From positions 1-64,000 of the forward strand of contig CACXCG010000054.1 in NCBI GenBank assembly GCA_902766125.1: 64,000 bases of DNA, written 5' to 3'. This document shows positions 17,419-25,171 of the stretch, one piece after another (the first letter of the stretch is position 1; each line of letters starts with the position of its first letter). The stretch is from an uncultured Spirochaetaceae bacterium. Its GTDB lineage: Bacteria > Spirochaetota > Spirochaetia > Treponematales > Treponemataceae. The notes beneath the pieces were generated by a model. That model made no database searches. It was not told the origin of the DNA and worked only from the letters and a program-made list of their open reading frames with translations. The position numbers and the translations under genes are program-made.

Positions 17419-18360
17419 CTAAAAAATATCTGAGTGCTCCATCTCATCTAGAAGTTTTTCGTCTTCCGTGGGAATGTAGGGTAGTGGAATGTGGACGAAG
17501 GGGTCTATTTCTATAAAGGGAGGAATGTTGTCGGTAATTCTTTTATTCCATGCGTCAAGTTCTTCCTGAGTTGCAATGATAGGATAGCCACCGTAGTTCT
17601 TTAAAAGTTCGATCTGGTTTCCCACATTTACCTTTGTAAGAATTTCCTTCATTATTGTCCTGAGATATGTGGGGTTGAGCTTCATTTCCAGTGCTATGGT
17701 GTCGTACTTTTTGCCTTCAAGAACATTTTTTAAAATTGCCCTTTCGCGCTCAGAAAGGGTCTTTACCTCCATAAGGTTGAGGGCTTTTTCCCCCGCAATT
17801 TGAATAAGGTTGTTCTGCCTGTTGTTTAAGAGTACAAACGCAAGGGACATGACGATAATATATCCAGAAGTGTTATGCATGCCTGTTAAAAAGGTGACGA
17901 GCCCTAAGCGCAATTGGCTTAATGAAAGCAGTATATATGCAAGAATGAATATGCATACCTTAAGTTTTGTATGCCGCACAAAAAATCCCCTGCTGTATAG
18001 CGCGCTTATGCCCAGCATGTACATGAGCGGTCCCATGAACGAGCTTGGAGTGTCAATTAAAATTGTAAAGGCATATAAAAAACTTATGTCGGCAAAGTAA
18101 ACGATTTTTTTAGGCTTGAATATAAGGTAGATAAAACTGCCCCAGCAAAGAAGATCTATTAGAAGACATAAACATTTCCATATAATCCTTAAGAATGAAT
18201 CATCTGGAAGAAAATACTGCTTATGCAAAAACAAAAGCTCGTATAGAGAAAGTAAATGTCCGACGGTCATGATTATGGTGCCAGCAACTGCAATAATGCG
18301 GTATACGAGTAAAATGTCCAGTTTAAAATTCTTGTTGCTTTTAAGTTTAGCGCCAGTCAT
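17419..18360 (-). CDS. Membrane-anchored LuxR-type regulator
   Basis: About six or seven hydrophobic segments fill residues 15-195. A LuxR/GerE-type helix-turn-helix follows (TLSERERAILKNVLEGKKYD, then TIALEMKLNPTYLRTIMKEI). The C-terminal 60 residues are acidic and proline-rich. A DNA-binding domain fused to a membrane sensor could read an envelope signal directly. AAAGGA precedes the ATG, and the start overlaps the upstream gene by 14 bases. It may control the divergent lipoprotein-omptin operon, which is inference from position. Confidence 0.75.
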   Translation of the reverse strand: MTGAKLKSNKNFKLDILLVYRIIAVAGTIIMTVGHLLSLYELLFLHKQYFLPDDSFLRIIWKCLCLLIDLLCWGSFIYLIFKPKKIVYFADISFLYAFTILIDTPSSFMGPLMYMLGISALYSRGFFVRHTKLKVCIFILAYILLSLSQLRLGLVTFLTGMHNTSGYIIVMSLAFVLLNNRQNNLIQIAGEKALNLMEVKTLSERERAILKNVLEGKKYDTIALEMKLNPTYLRTIMKEILTKVNVGNQIELLKNYGGYPIIATQEELDAWNKRITDNIPPFIEIDPFVHIPLPYIPTEDEKLLDEMEHSDIF

Positions 18361-18898
18361 ATTCCTTTACATCATTTGCAAAATAAATTTCATCTAGCAA
18401 AGGAACCTCTATCTGCTTTAGTTCTGAAGTTAAAAATACCTTTAGTTCTTTATAGTTCCATGCCCCTGAATTTAGCGGATTGTAAACCTGCTCCGAAAAG
18501 TCGCGACCCCGTGACCTGTTGTAGCCTTCCAGCATGATGAGGGCAAGCATTGTCATGCCGTGGTGTATTACATCCCTGTTGCCACCCTCAAAATCTGCAA
18601 TGGGTTTAAGGCGTTCCATAATGTCTGCATCGTCAGAAGTCTGATGTCCGCAGTATTTTTCAAATCCCTTAAGCTCTACCTCGTAAAGTGAAAGATGGGC
18701 TATGGCAGTCCGTTCAGGAGACTCACAACCAGCGACAAAAGGAATGGCTGCAATTATGCGAGCAACAGTGCTCTTGTACAACTCTTTTGACTCTTTTTCT
18801 GTAAGCCTGAATGCTCGTGAAAGTTCTTCTGTAAAATAGTTCCAGTGTGGCGGTTCGCAGAGTTCCTTTGTGACACTTGTTATATTTGCTGTGTTCAT
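18347..18898 (-). CDS. Protein of unknown function, partner of the LuxR-type gene
   Basis: A soluble protein of 183 residues with no signal peptide or recognisable motif, mostly helical by composition. It overlaps the LuxR-type regulator by 14 bases, so the two are translated together and probably work together. It could be a signal-binding partner. I do not recognise the family. Confidence 0.6.
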   Translation of the reverse strand: MNTANITSVTKELCEPPHWNYFTEELSRAFRLTEKESKELYKSTVARIIAAIPFVAGCESPERTAIAHLSLYEVELKGFEKYCGHQTSDDADIMERLKPIADFEGGNRDVIHHGMTMLALIMLEGYNRSRGRDFSEQVYNPLNSGAWNYKELKVFLTSELKQIEVPLLDEIYFANDVKEYDWR

Positions 18899-18962
18899 CT
18901 TTACCTCTTGACTTGTATTTTAAATCCAAGCACAGTATTTTTCAAGTCTTTTTTTTTTTTGC

Positions 18963-19002
18963 ATCTGACAATTGTCAGATTAGACCTTATCTTTGTCAGA
19001 TT
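18963..19002. promoter_or_regulatory. Candidate operator cluster
   Basis: ATCTGACAATTGTCAGAT at 18963-18980 is a perfect 18-bp palindrome. TTGTCAGATT occurs at 18972 and again at 18993, exactly 21 bases apart, which is two turns of the helix. The cluster lies between the LuxR-type regulator pair and the divergent lipoprotein operon. It looks like a binding site for that regulator. Confidence 0.55.
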
Positions 19003-19056
19003 CCTTAGATTTTACTTGCAGGATTTAAATTTGCGTGATAGGGTTTTAAATGCAAA

Positions 19057-19130
19057 AAGGGCAGCCGCACGGCAAATGCAGCTGCCCTTGACACAAAAGA
19101 TACCCTTGTGCCGTACATCTGGCGAAGTAC
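19057..19130. repeat. Three consecutive hairpins before the lipoprotein operon
   Basis: AAGGGCAGC (19057-19065) pairs with GCTGCCCTT (19081-19089). CACAA (19092-19096) pairs with TTGTG (19106-19110), and GTAC (19113-19116) with GTAC (19127-19130). Only the first is strong. It may be a leader attenuator or a weak relative of the other hairpin chains. Confidence 0.4.
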
Positions 19131-19205
19131 GACTCCTAGTGTATCACAAATCACAAAGAACATGCAAGAAAAAAATGTTTTCTGGTAGTTCAAAAAGGAG
19201 TTTTT

Positions 19206-20609
19206 ATGAAAAAGAAAGTTTTGGGTTTATTTCTGATGATGTCCGCTGTGGCTTTTTTAGGAATTACTTCATGTTCTCCGTCGCTACTGGAAAATGAAAC
19301 GCCAGTAACAAATGAAGTAACGGGTCCTTCAAGAACCTATCACTCGAAGGACGGTAGTGAAGCTTTTCTTCTGTTTATGCAGAATCCAGAAGAAAATACT
19401 GTTGCAAGTAGATCTGCCCGTGCCGCTCGTTCTCTTTCTGGGGAGCCGTATGTTCCTACAGAAGAAGACATGTTTGCCGAAATGTGGGAGAGCTTATCCG
19501 ATTCTGAAAAGCAGATGCTTAAGGAAAATGCTGAAGATGCTTTAGTTTCATTTGATTCAGTTCTTGCTGTTGATGAAGGTTCTCCTGTGGCTCGTTCTGT
19601 AAGTCTTGGTGATGATAGTGTACTTTCCAATATGACTGCACTGTTTGGATTTACTGCTGTTTTGGAAGAATGGTTTGAAGGTAAGGAACTTCCACTGTCT
19701 GTAGTTTATGCCGAAAATGACATGCCCGAAGACTTTACTGTTGCTCCTGATGCTACAGTGCCAGCCGCTCTCGGAATAGAAATGCTTTCAAAAAATGAGG
19801 ACTGGGATGCTGTTGCAGAATGTCTATCTATGCTTGACACTGATATAACCGTTGCAGATATTAAAAATGAATATAAAAAAATAGAAGAGTCTTTAGTAAG
19901 CAGTGTACATGAGGCTCAAAGCAGGGCATCATCTGTCTTGGGTGGACCGCATGATACTGCGCTTAGAAGGGATGTTGGAAAAACCTTAAAAAACGGAACT
20001 GTTCTTTTAACAAGCGGAAGCAAGCGTCCATATCTGTTTGGAACCTATGGGCATGCAGGAATTTTTTCGGAATCTGCTTTTAGAGCTAAAGGCGAGACTG
20101 ATGCAGCCCATTGCGTCTATACAGCCCAACCTTATGATTCCTATTTTAATGAGCTTCCTACTGATATGCTTCCTGACAGAACAGGACATGCATGTCTCGA
20201 TACGATTTATATGTATACAAAAGAAACCCGGTTTGCGTCCATTATTCCAAAGAATTATTCAGATGAAAAAGCAAAGCAGGCTGTTTCCTATGCAAAAAGT
20301 ATTTTCTATGATACGAATGCTGAATACTGGTGTCCGCTGTGGGAAGCTATATGGCTAGGCGATTCCAGTCACAATGAACAGTCAAGTTTTACGTACTGTT
20401 CTAAGGTTGCCTATACTGCATGGAAAAAGGCGGGGGTTAATCTTGACGGAAACACTTTTGCAGGTAACCTAGTTTCACCTGACGACTTGTATGGAAGTTC
20501 TGTGGATCGTTATTTTTATCTGACAATAAGAATTTTATGGTGGTCAAAAACTTTCTCATGGAAGACATATTCAGCAACATCTAATGTAGTGGAGGCATTA
20601 AACAGATGA
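19206..20609 (+). CDS. Lipoprotein with permuted papain-like (YiiX/C92) domain
   Basis: A lipobox (GITSC) ends the signal peptide. Residues about 35-230 are acidic and unassigned. The C-terminal half resembles the YiiX/YaeF branch of the NlpC/P60 superfamily, in which the catalytic order is permuted. A histidine sits in TYGHAGIF, and the cysteine lies later, in SSFTYCSKVAYTAWKKAGVN. Such enzymes act on amide or lipid-amide bonds. The substrate here is unknown. AAAGGAG precedes the ATG. It heads an operon of envelope proteins. Confidence 0.72.
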   Translation: MKKKVLGLFLMMSAVAFLGITSCSPSLLENETPVTNEVTGPSRTYHSKDGSEAFLLFMQNPEENTVASRSARAARSLSGEPYVPTEEDMFAEMWESLSDSEKQMLKENAEDALVSFDSVLAVDEGSPVARSVSLGDDSVLSNMTALFGFTAVLEEWFEGKELPLSVVYAENDMPEDFTVAPDATVPAALGIEMLSKNEDWDAVAECLSMLDTDITVADIKNEYKKIEESLVSSVHEAQSRASSVLGGPHDTALRRDVGKTLKNGTVLLTSGSKRPYLFGTYGHAGIFSESAFRAKGETDAAHCVYTAQPYDSYFNELPTDMLPDRTGHACLDTIYMYTKETRFASIIPKNYSDEKAKQAVSYAKSIFYDTNAEYWCPLWEAIWLGDSSHNEQSSFTYCSKVAYTAWKKAGVNLDGNTFAGNLVSPDDLYGSSVDRYFYLTIRILWWSKTFSWKTYSATSNVVEALNR

Positions 20610-21889
20610 AAAAAAATCGAAGGATACTTCAGATAGTGGCGTTAACTCTAGTCGCAGTTTCGTGTGCTTCATGTCCAAGTACCCCAGGTGCGTCAACTCC
20701 CGACAGTGAAATATTCGGCAATGTGGAACCTCTGGAGTGGAAGGATAGTTATGTATTTGCCACAACATGGTATCCTCCGCAGATACAGGTGTGGGACGAG
20801 GTGAGCGACACTTGCTGCAAACTTGTCCGCACCTACTCATTGGAAAAAAACGGAAGAAGTCTCAGTGTGTACGGAATGGCTGTGTTAGACGAGAGCCTGT
20901 GGTTTCTTGGGGTGGGAAGACAGTATAATCTTATTCGCTTAGACCTTACTACAGGTGAGATGCATTTTCTAGATGTAAATTGTAATCCTGAATCAATTGC
21001 AGCATTTGACAAGAGTGTAGACGGAATAGGCTCTGTGTGGGTTGCCTCTGCCAGTTCTCCTCGGGTTGGCATAAAGGCACAGCACTTTGACTCTGATGGA
21101 AATCTGCTTGATACGGTTATAATCCGGCACTCCGATTTGGATGTAACAAGTATAAGAGGATTACAATATGTAAACGGTAATTATTTTATGACAGCATCAA
21201 AAATGGACTATTACCAGCATTCTAAAAATGAGATCGGATATAAAATTGTTAATCTGTCGGAGGGTACAGTTCAAGAAGAGTTTTCTATTTCTGAGGTTGT
21301 AACAGATGAATTATTTGACGAGAAGATAGAGGCATCTAAAAATAATAGTTTGTTTGTGTCCGCTTTTAATATAGTTTCACCAGTGTCGTCATATTCTAAA
21401 AGTGCTCCTAACAACGGAACTTGCGCATTTCTTGAAGCTAGTGTGATTTTTCCAGAGCCCTGCTACAGATTTCTGTTTAAGGTAAAATCTCTTGTTGATA
21501 AGTCGTTTGAATATACGAACATTTGTTATGATAAAAATGATGCTCGCTCATTTTTTAGCGTATCCGCAACTGACTCGAATATTTTTATAACAGGTCGGCT
21601 TTTAGGTCCTGCCTATGAATCAGATACATTTTCAGGTCTTGAAGTTGGAAAGTATGCCTCAACTGGAGGTGAACAAATTTCTAAAATCCGTCTTCCTAAC
21701 GGTAACCAGCTTTATCAGACTGTGCGGAACGGTAAGTCATATTTCTGCAAGGACATACAGTATCAGGACGAGAATACTTATGAATGGAAAACCGAGCCAC
21801 CTCAAATCTACATGCTTGAACATTCAACAGGTAATGTTTACGCTTACAACGCAGACGGCACTCGTACCCAGTTAAAGGAGGTCTTATGA
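20606..21889 (+). CDS. Lipoprotein, probable beta-propeller
   Basis: It overlaps the preceding gene by four bases (ATGA). The signal peptide ends near VSCASC. The rest of the 427 residues is rich in short beta strands with spaced aromatic and glycine residues (LYVN-type and LVRL-type strands, VDGIGSVWVASAS), as in quinoprotein or WD-like propellers. No catalytic motif is evident. Binding or surface display is likely. I do not recognise a closer family. Confidence 0.6.
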   Translation: MKKNRRILQIVALTLVAVSCASCPSTPGASTPDSEIFGNVEPLEWKDSYVFATTWYPPQIQVWDEVSDTCCKLVRTYSLEKNGRSLSVYGMAVLDESLWFLGVGRQYNLIRLDLTTGEMHFLDVNCNPESIAAFDKSVDGIGSVWVASASSPRVGIKAQHFDSDGNLLDTVIIRHSDLDVTSIRGLQYVNGNYFMTASKMDYYQHSKNEIGYKIVNLSEGTVQEEFSISEVVTDELFDEKIEASKNNSLFVSAFNIVSPVSSYSKSAPNNGTCAFLEASVIFPEPCYRFLFKVKSLVDKSFEYTNICYDKNDARSFFSVSATDSNIFITGRLLGPAYESDTFSGLEVGKYASTGGEQISKIRLPNGNQLYQTVRNGKSYFCKDIQYQDENTYEWKTEPPQIYMLEHSTGNVYAYNADGTRTQLKEVL

Positions 21890-22548
21890 AACGCATATAT
21901 TTCACACCTGCATTTTTGCTGACTGTTTTCCTGTTTGCTTCCTGCACCACCGTGTACAAGTATAACCAAGACTTTTCAGAGCCAGACAAACTTGAAAAAG
22001 GTGAGGGAATTGTGGTGTTCTGTATACGCAATTCCCTTGCTGGTGCTCAGTGCCAATATCCCATTAATAATCATTCCTCTGAAATTGGTGTAGAGTATAT
22101 TCTTCCTAAAATCCAGATTGCACCTTCTGTTGGCATAAAAACTTTCTCTATTACAAACGACACTGCCCCGTATCAGCTTGTGTGCATAAAACTTCCCAAG
22201 GGAACATGGCATTTATCCGAAATTGGGGAAAACTCTCAGTTCACTTATTCTGAACATTATTCTTTTTCTGTCGTTCCCGGTGTGGTTAACTATGTTGGCG
22301 ATTGGGAACTCTCGGTTTATCCGTTTGTAGGTTTAGGCGGATTGACTGATGTTTATACAGTTTCTGTCTCAGACAGGAAAGATGAAACTCTTCAATTGCT
22401 GTATTCTAGCCATCCTGAATTATCAAATAGGGAAGTTGTCAATGCAACTATTGTGACGGAGCAGTTGTACCCACGTTTCTGGAAAAGCAAAATAAAGCAG
22501 TATGAAGAAGCTCTAAAAAATGGAGATGTTGTTGTCAGATATGATTAA
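21886..22548 (+). CDS. Lipoprotein of unknown function
   Basis: The four-base overlap with the previous gene (ATGA) indicates coupled translation. AAAGGAGG is a strong site. The lipobox is FASC, followed by 200 residues of predicted beta structure (VGIKTFSITND, GTWHLSEIGENSQF, VVPGVVNYVGDWEL). It resembles small outer-membrane-associated lipoproteins but shows no named domain. Confidence 0.6.
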   Translation: MKRIYFTPAFLLTVFLFASCTTVYKYNQDFSEPDKLEKGEGIVVFCIRNSLAGAQCQYPINNHSSEIGVEYILPKIQIAPSVGIKTFSITNDTAPYQLVCIKLPKGTWHLSEIGENSQFTYSEHYSFSVVPGVVNYVGDWELSVYPFVGLGGLTDVYTVSVSDRKDETLQLLYSSHPELSNREVVNATIVTEQLYPRFWKSKIKQYEEALKNGDVVVRYD

Positions 22549-22549
22549 C

Positions 22550-23506
22550 ATGCGTTCGTCAGTCGTAAGATTTATTCTTTCACTCCTTCTTTGTGCCGCA
22601 TCGCTTGCACCTCTTTCTGCTGTGGAACTAGGTGACATAAAACTTAACTTTATTACCGCGGCTGGCGTGGGCGGTTCGGAGGTTAGAGAATTTGTTTTTT
22701 CAGCTCCAAACTCTAGCTTTTCGGATTGGAATCCTTTAGACAATCGCATTAGCGAACTTGTGTGGAGTAACTATGCTTCGCCCCTTGTTAGCGTTCGTGC
22801 AGAACTTACGTGGAAACAATTGTTTTCCTTTGCAGAATTTAAAACGGCTGTTCCCATGTTGTGTGGTAGGACTGAAGATTTTGATTTTATGACTGATGGT
22901 ACGGGAGATATTTCTCAGTATTCCCAGCACGAAAATTATCTTGATAAAAATTTTTCTTTTCACGGATGAGTTTTTTATATAATTCCCTTTAGGGCTTTCC
23001 CCCTGCAAATAGGTTTGGGCTTTTTGTATCAGAATAGAAAGTGGTCCGCATTCAATGGTTATACTCAGTATCCGCCTTCAGGTCAGGCATGGACTGGAAG
23101 CGAAGTAAAGCAGAATGTGCAGGGAAACATAATCAGTTACGAGCAGAGCATTCTTGCAGGAAGTCTGGAATTCCGCATTCCCATTCTTAGGGAACCTGAG
23201 GGCGGAGTTATGCTGGAACTTTCCTTTTGTCCTGCCTTGGGATTTATAGAAACTCTTGACAGCCACTACCTTAGGAATAAACAGTTTGCAGATAAAATTC
23301 ACGACAGGTTTTCGTTTAGTTTTTCAAGCATAGGCTGGTACAAGAATTTCTACATGTGCATAGGAGGCTTCGTTACTCCGATCTTAGTGGGAACTACATC
23401 AAGCGGTGCAATTGGTTCTTCTGCTTCGGGAATAACAAAAAGTTCAACGGCTTACTCTGGAACAACATGGTGGTCATGGACAGTTCTGTTCGGTTGTAGG
23501 TTTTGA
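22550..23506 (+). pseudogene. Omptin-family outer membrane protease broken by one in-frame TGA
   Basis: One continuous frame of 319 codons contains a single TGA at 22967-22969 (codon 140). Either side matches omptins in order: a signal peptide (VVRFILSLLLCAASLAPLSA), EDFDFM giving the DxD pair at residues 110 and 112, SQYSQHENYLDKNFSFHG, then beyond the stop FLYQNRKWSAFNGYTQYPP and LDSHY giving the catalytic Asp237-His239 pair. Those four correspond to OmpT D83, D85, D210 and H212 after allowing for the signal peptide. All catalytic residues survive, so the break is recent, or the stop is read through. The product would be a ten-strand barrel. Confidence 0.8.
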
Positions 23507-23540
23507 TTTTTCTTTCTACACATAAAAAAATCTTCATCAG

Positions 23541-23569
23541 TTGAAATTTTTTATTCATCGTGCTATCGT
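23541..23569 (+). promoter_or_regulatory. purE promoter, leaderless
   Basis: TTGAAA-N17-TATCGT, then six bases to the ATG at 23576. There is no Shine-Dalgarno site. Confidence 0.65.
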
Positions 23570-23575
23570 TGTTCC

Positions 23576-24076
23576 ATGAAAGTTGCAATTTTTTTTGGTT
23601 CAAAATCTGATACAGGAGTAATGAAAAAGGCTGCTGATGTTCTTAAGGAATTTGGCGTGGATTACAAAGCGTATATTCTTTCTGCGCATCGTGCAGGAGA
23701 TCTTTTGGTAAAGACAATCAAGCAGGTTGAGTCTGACGGTTGCAAGGTCATCATTGCCGGTGCTGGTTTAAGTGCCGCGCTTCCCGGTGTCATTGCAAGC
23801 CGTACTGTGCTTCCGGTAATTGGTGTTCCGCTTGAATGCATTAACCCCGGTAAGTCTAACGGTCTTGCGGGAATGGATGCGCTTTTGTCAGTCGTGCAGA
23901 TGCCCCCGCAGATTCCCGTTGCATCAGTGGGAATTGGTAACGCAAAAAATGCCGCATACCTTGCCCTTCAGATTCTTGCGCTGACCGATGACGACATAAA
24001 GCAGAAACTGCTTGCGTTCCGCCAGAAGCTTGCCGATGATGCTGCCGCTAACGGTGGTATGGGTGTAGAACTGTAA
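23576..24076 (+). CDS. purE: Phosphoribosylaminoimidazole carboxylase, PurE class II type
   Basis: The enzyme carboxylates AIR to CAIR in purine synthesis. FFGSKSD and ILSAHRAGDLL are the active-site segments. The residues after SAHR differ from the class I SAHRTPD form, which points to the CO2-using class II enzyme described in Treponema denticola. This also fits the absence of purK. Length is 166 residues. A DUF5718-like gene follows after 15 bases. Confidence 0.9.
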   Translation: MKVAIFFGSKSDTGVMKKAADVLKEFGVDYKAYILSAHRAGDLLVKTIKQVESDGCKVIIAGAGLSAALPGVIASRTVLPVIGVPLECINPGKSNGLAGMDALLSVVQMPPQIPVASVGIGNAKNAAYLALQILALTDDDIKQKLLAFRQKLADDAAANGGMGVEL

Positions 24077-24091
24077 GTTTTTGAATCGACC

Positions 24092-24955
24092 ATGTATATT
24101 GATTTACACAGTATGCCGTGTTTTGGTGTTGCAGGAAATTTTACCGGACACCTGGAACAGGCAGGCGAAGCAAAAGATTTTGTAAATGTAAAAACCGCAG
24201 AAGCCTCTGCTCCTAAGGCATTGTTTCCAACATACATTCCTCTTGCACCGGGGGTGTGTGTTGATGAAAATTTTATTCCTGTGTTCCTGCATAACTATCC
24301 GTTTGATTCAGAAAAAATTATTTTCCCCAAAGGCGAACAGAAACTTCAGATAGAACCCGAGTGTGCCCTGGTGTGTGATGTAAGCTGGAAGGCAGAACGG
24401 GTAGTGTCTCTTGAGCCAAAGGCATTTGCTGCATCTAACGACTGTTCAATCCGCAAAGAAGGCGCAAAAAAAATCAGTCTTAAGAAAAACTGGGGTGCTT
24501 CTTCAAAAGGATTTTCTTCTAATGCACTTGCAGTTGACCGTTTTGTTCCCCGAGGAATTTTAGACCGGTACCGCATTGCAAGTTTTTTAGTCCGTGATGG
24601 AAATGTTAATGCATACGGAGAAGACAGCGCCATCCGCGATTACAGCTACCTGTATGAAAAACTAAGCGCATGGATTGTAGACCGTCTTAACAGTCAGCAG
24701 AATGAAGGTCCCGCAGAATATATCTACTCTTATTTGCAGCGTGCAGGTTTTCCAACGCAAGTAATGATTTCAATCGGTGCCACCCGCTACACTGACTTTG
24801 GCGAACACACCTTCTTACAGCAGGGAGACAAGTCCGTTGTAGTGCTGTACCCCGAAGACAAATATTTCCACGAAGACATTGCACTTTGCGTTAAGGAAAA
24901 CAAACTTGATGCAGAAGATCTGAGTGCTCTGGTGCAGGAAGTTGTGGTAGGGTAA
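24092..24955 (+). CDS. DUF5718-like protein, function unknown
   Basis: A soluble protein of 287 residues starting DLHSMPCFGVAGNFTGHLEQ. I associate this opening with DUF5718, though I am not certain. It contains YIPLAPGVCVDENFIPVFLH, FNP-type loops and DRYRIASFLVRDGNVNAYG, suggesting a fold related to fumarylacetoacetate hydrolases. It has no clear ribosome site and follows purE by 15 bases, so it probably shares the purE transcript. No function can be assigned. Confidence 0.6.
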   Translation: MYIDLHSMPCFGVAGNFTGHLEQAGEAKDFVNVKTAEASAPKALFPTYIPLAPGVCVDENFIPVFLHNYPFDSEKIIFPKGEQKLQIEPECALVCDVSWKAERVVSLEPKAFAASNDCSIRKEGAKKISLKKNWGASSKGFSSNALAVDRFVPRGILDRYRIASFLVRDGNVNAYGEDSAIRDYSYLYEKLSAWIVDRLNSQQNEGPAEYIYSYLQRAGFPTQVMISIGATRYTDFGEHTFLQQGDKSVVVLYPEDKYFHEDIALCVKENKLDAEDLSALVQEVVVG

Positions 24956-25049
24956 GGGACTGGCAGCGTTGGGGCTTATAAAAAACTCTGCACAGAATAA
25001 ATAAACGACTGTACTTGTGTGATTTTTATTAAGTTACATCACCTTCCTT

Positions 25050-25171
25050 TTTTTGCAATGCAAAAACTCGACGAGTAAAAAATCGGCAGGGTGCGACTCA
25101 GCTTGCATAAAAAGGCTTCTCTCGCTTCGCTCAAACCGCCTTTTTATTCCAGCGTTCGCCGCTTGCGCGGC
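25050..25171. repeat. Serial hairpin element at the guaA 3' end
   Basis: Hairpins in order: TTTTTGCA (25050-25057) with TGCAAAAA, ACTCG (25066-25070) with CGAGT, AAAAAGGC (25109-25116) with GCCTTTTT (25138-25145), and GCCGC (25158-25162) with GCGGC (25167-25171). An outer stem pairs CGTTCG (25153-25158) with CGAACG (25193-25198), which lies inside guaA. On the minus strand AGTCGCA (25098-25092) is followed by GATTTTTT, the block also seen at 252 and 33904. Confidence 0.72.
25109..25145. terminator. Probable terminator between guaA and purE units
   Basis: AAAAAGGC pairs with GCCTTTTT across a 21-base loop with T residues on both strands. It can end the minus-strand pyrG-guaA transcript and possibly the plus-strand purE one. 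Confidence 0.6.

Noticed and set aside
22967-22969. Selenocysteine at the omptin TGA
   Set aside because: No convincing SECIS hairpin follows the TGA, and omptins need no Sec at this place.
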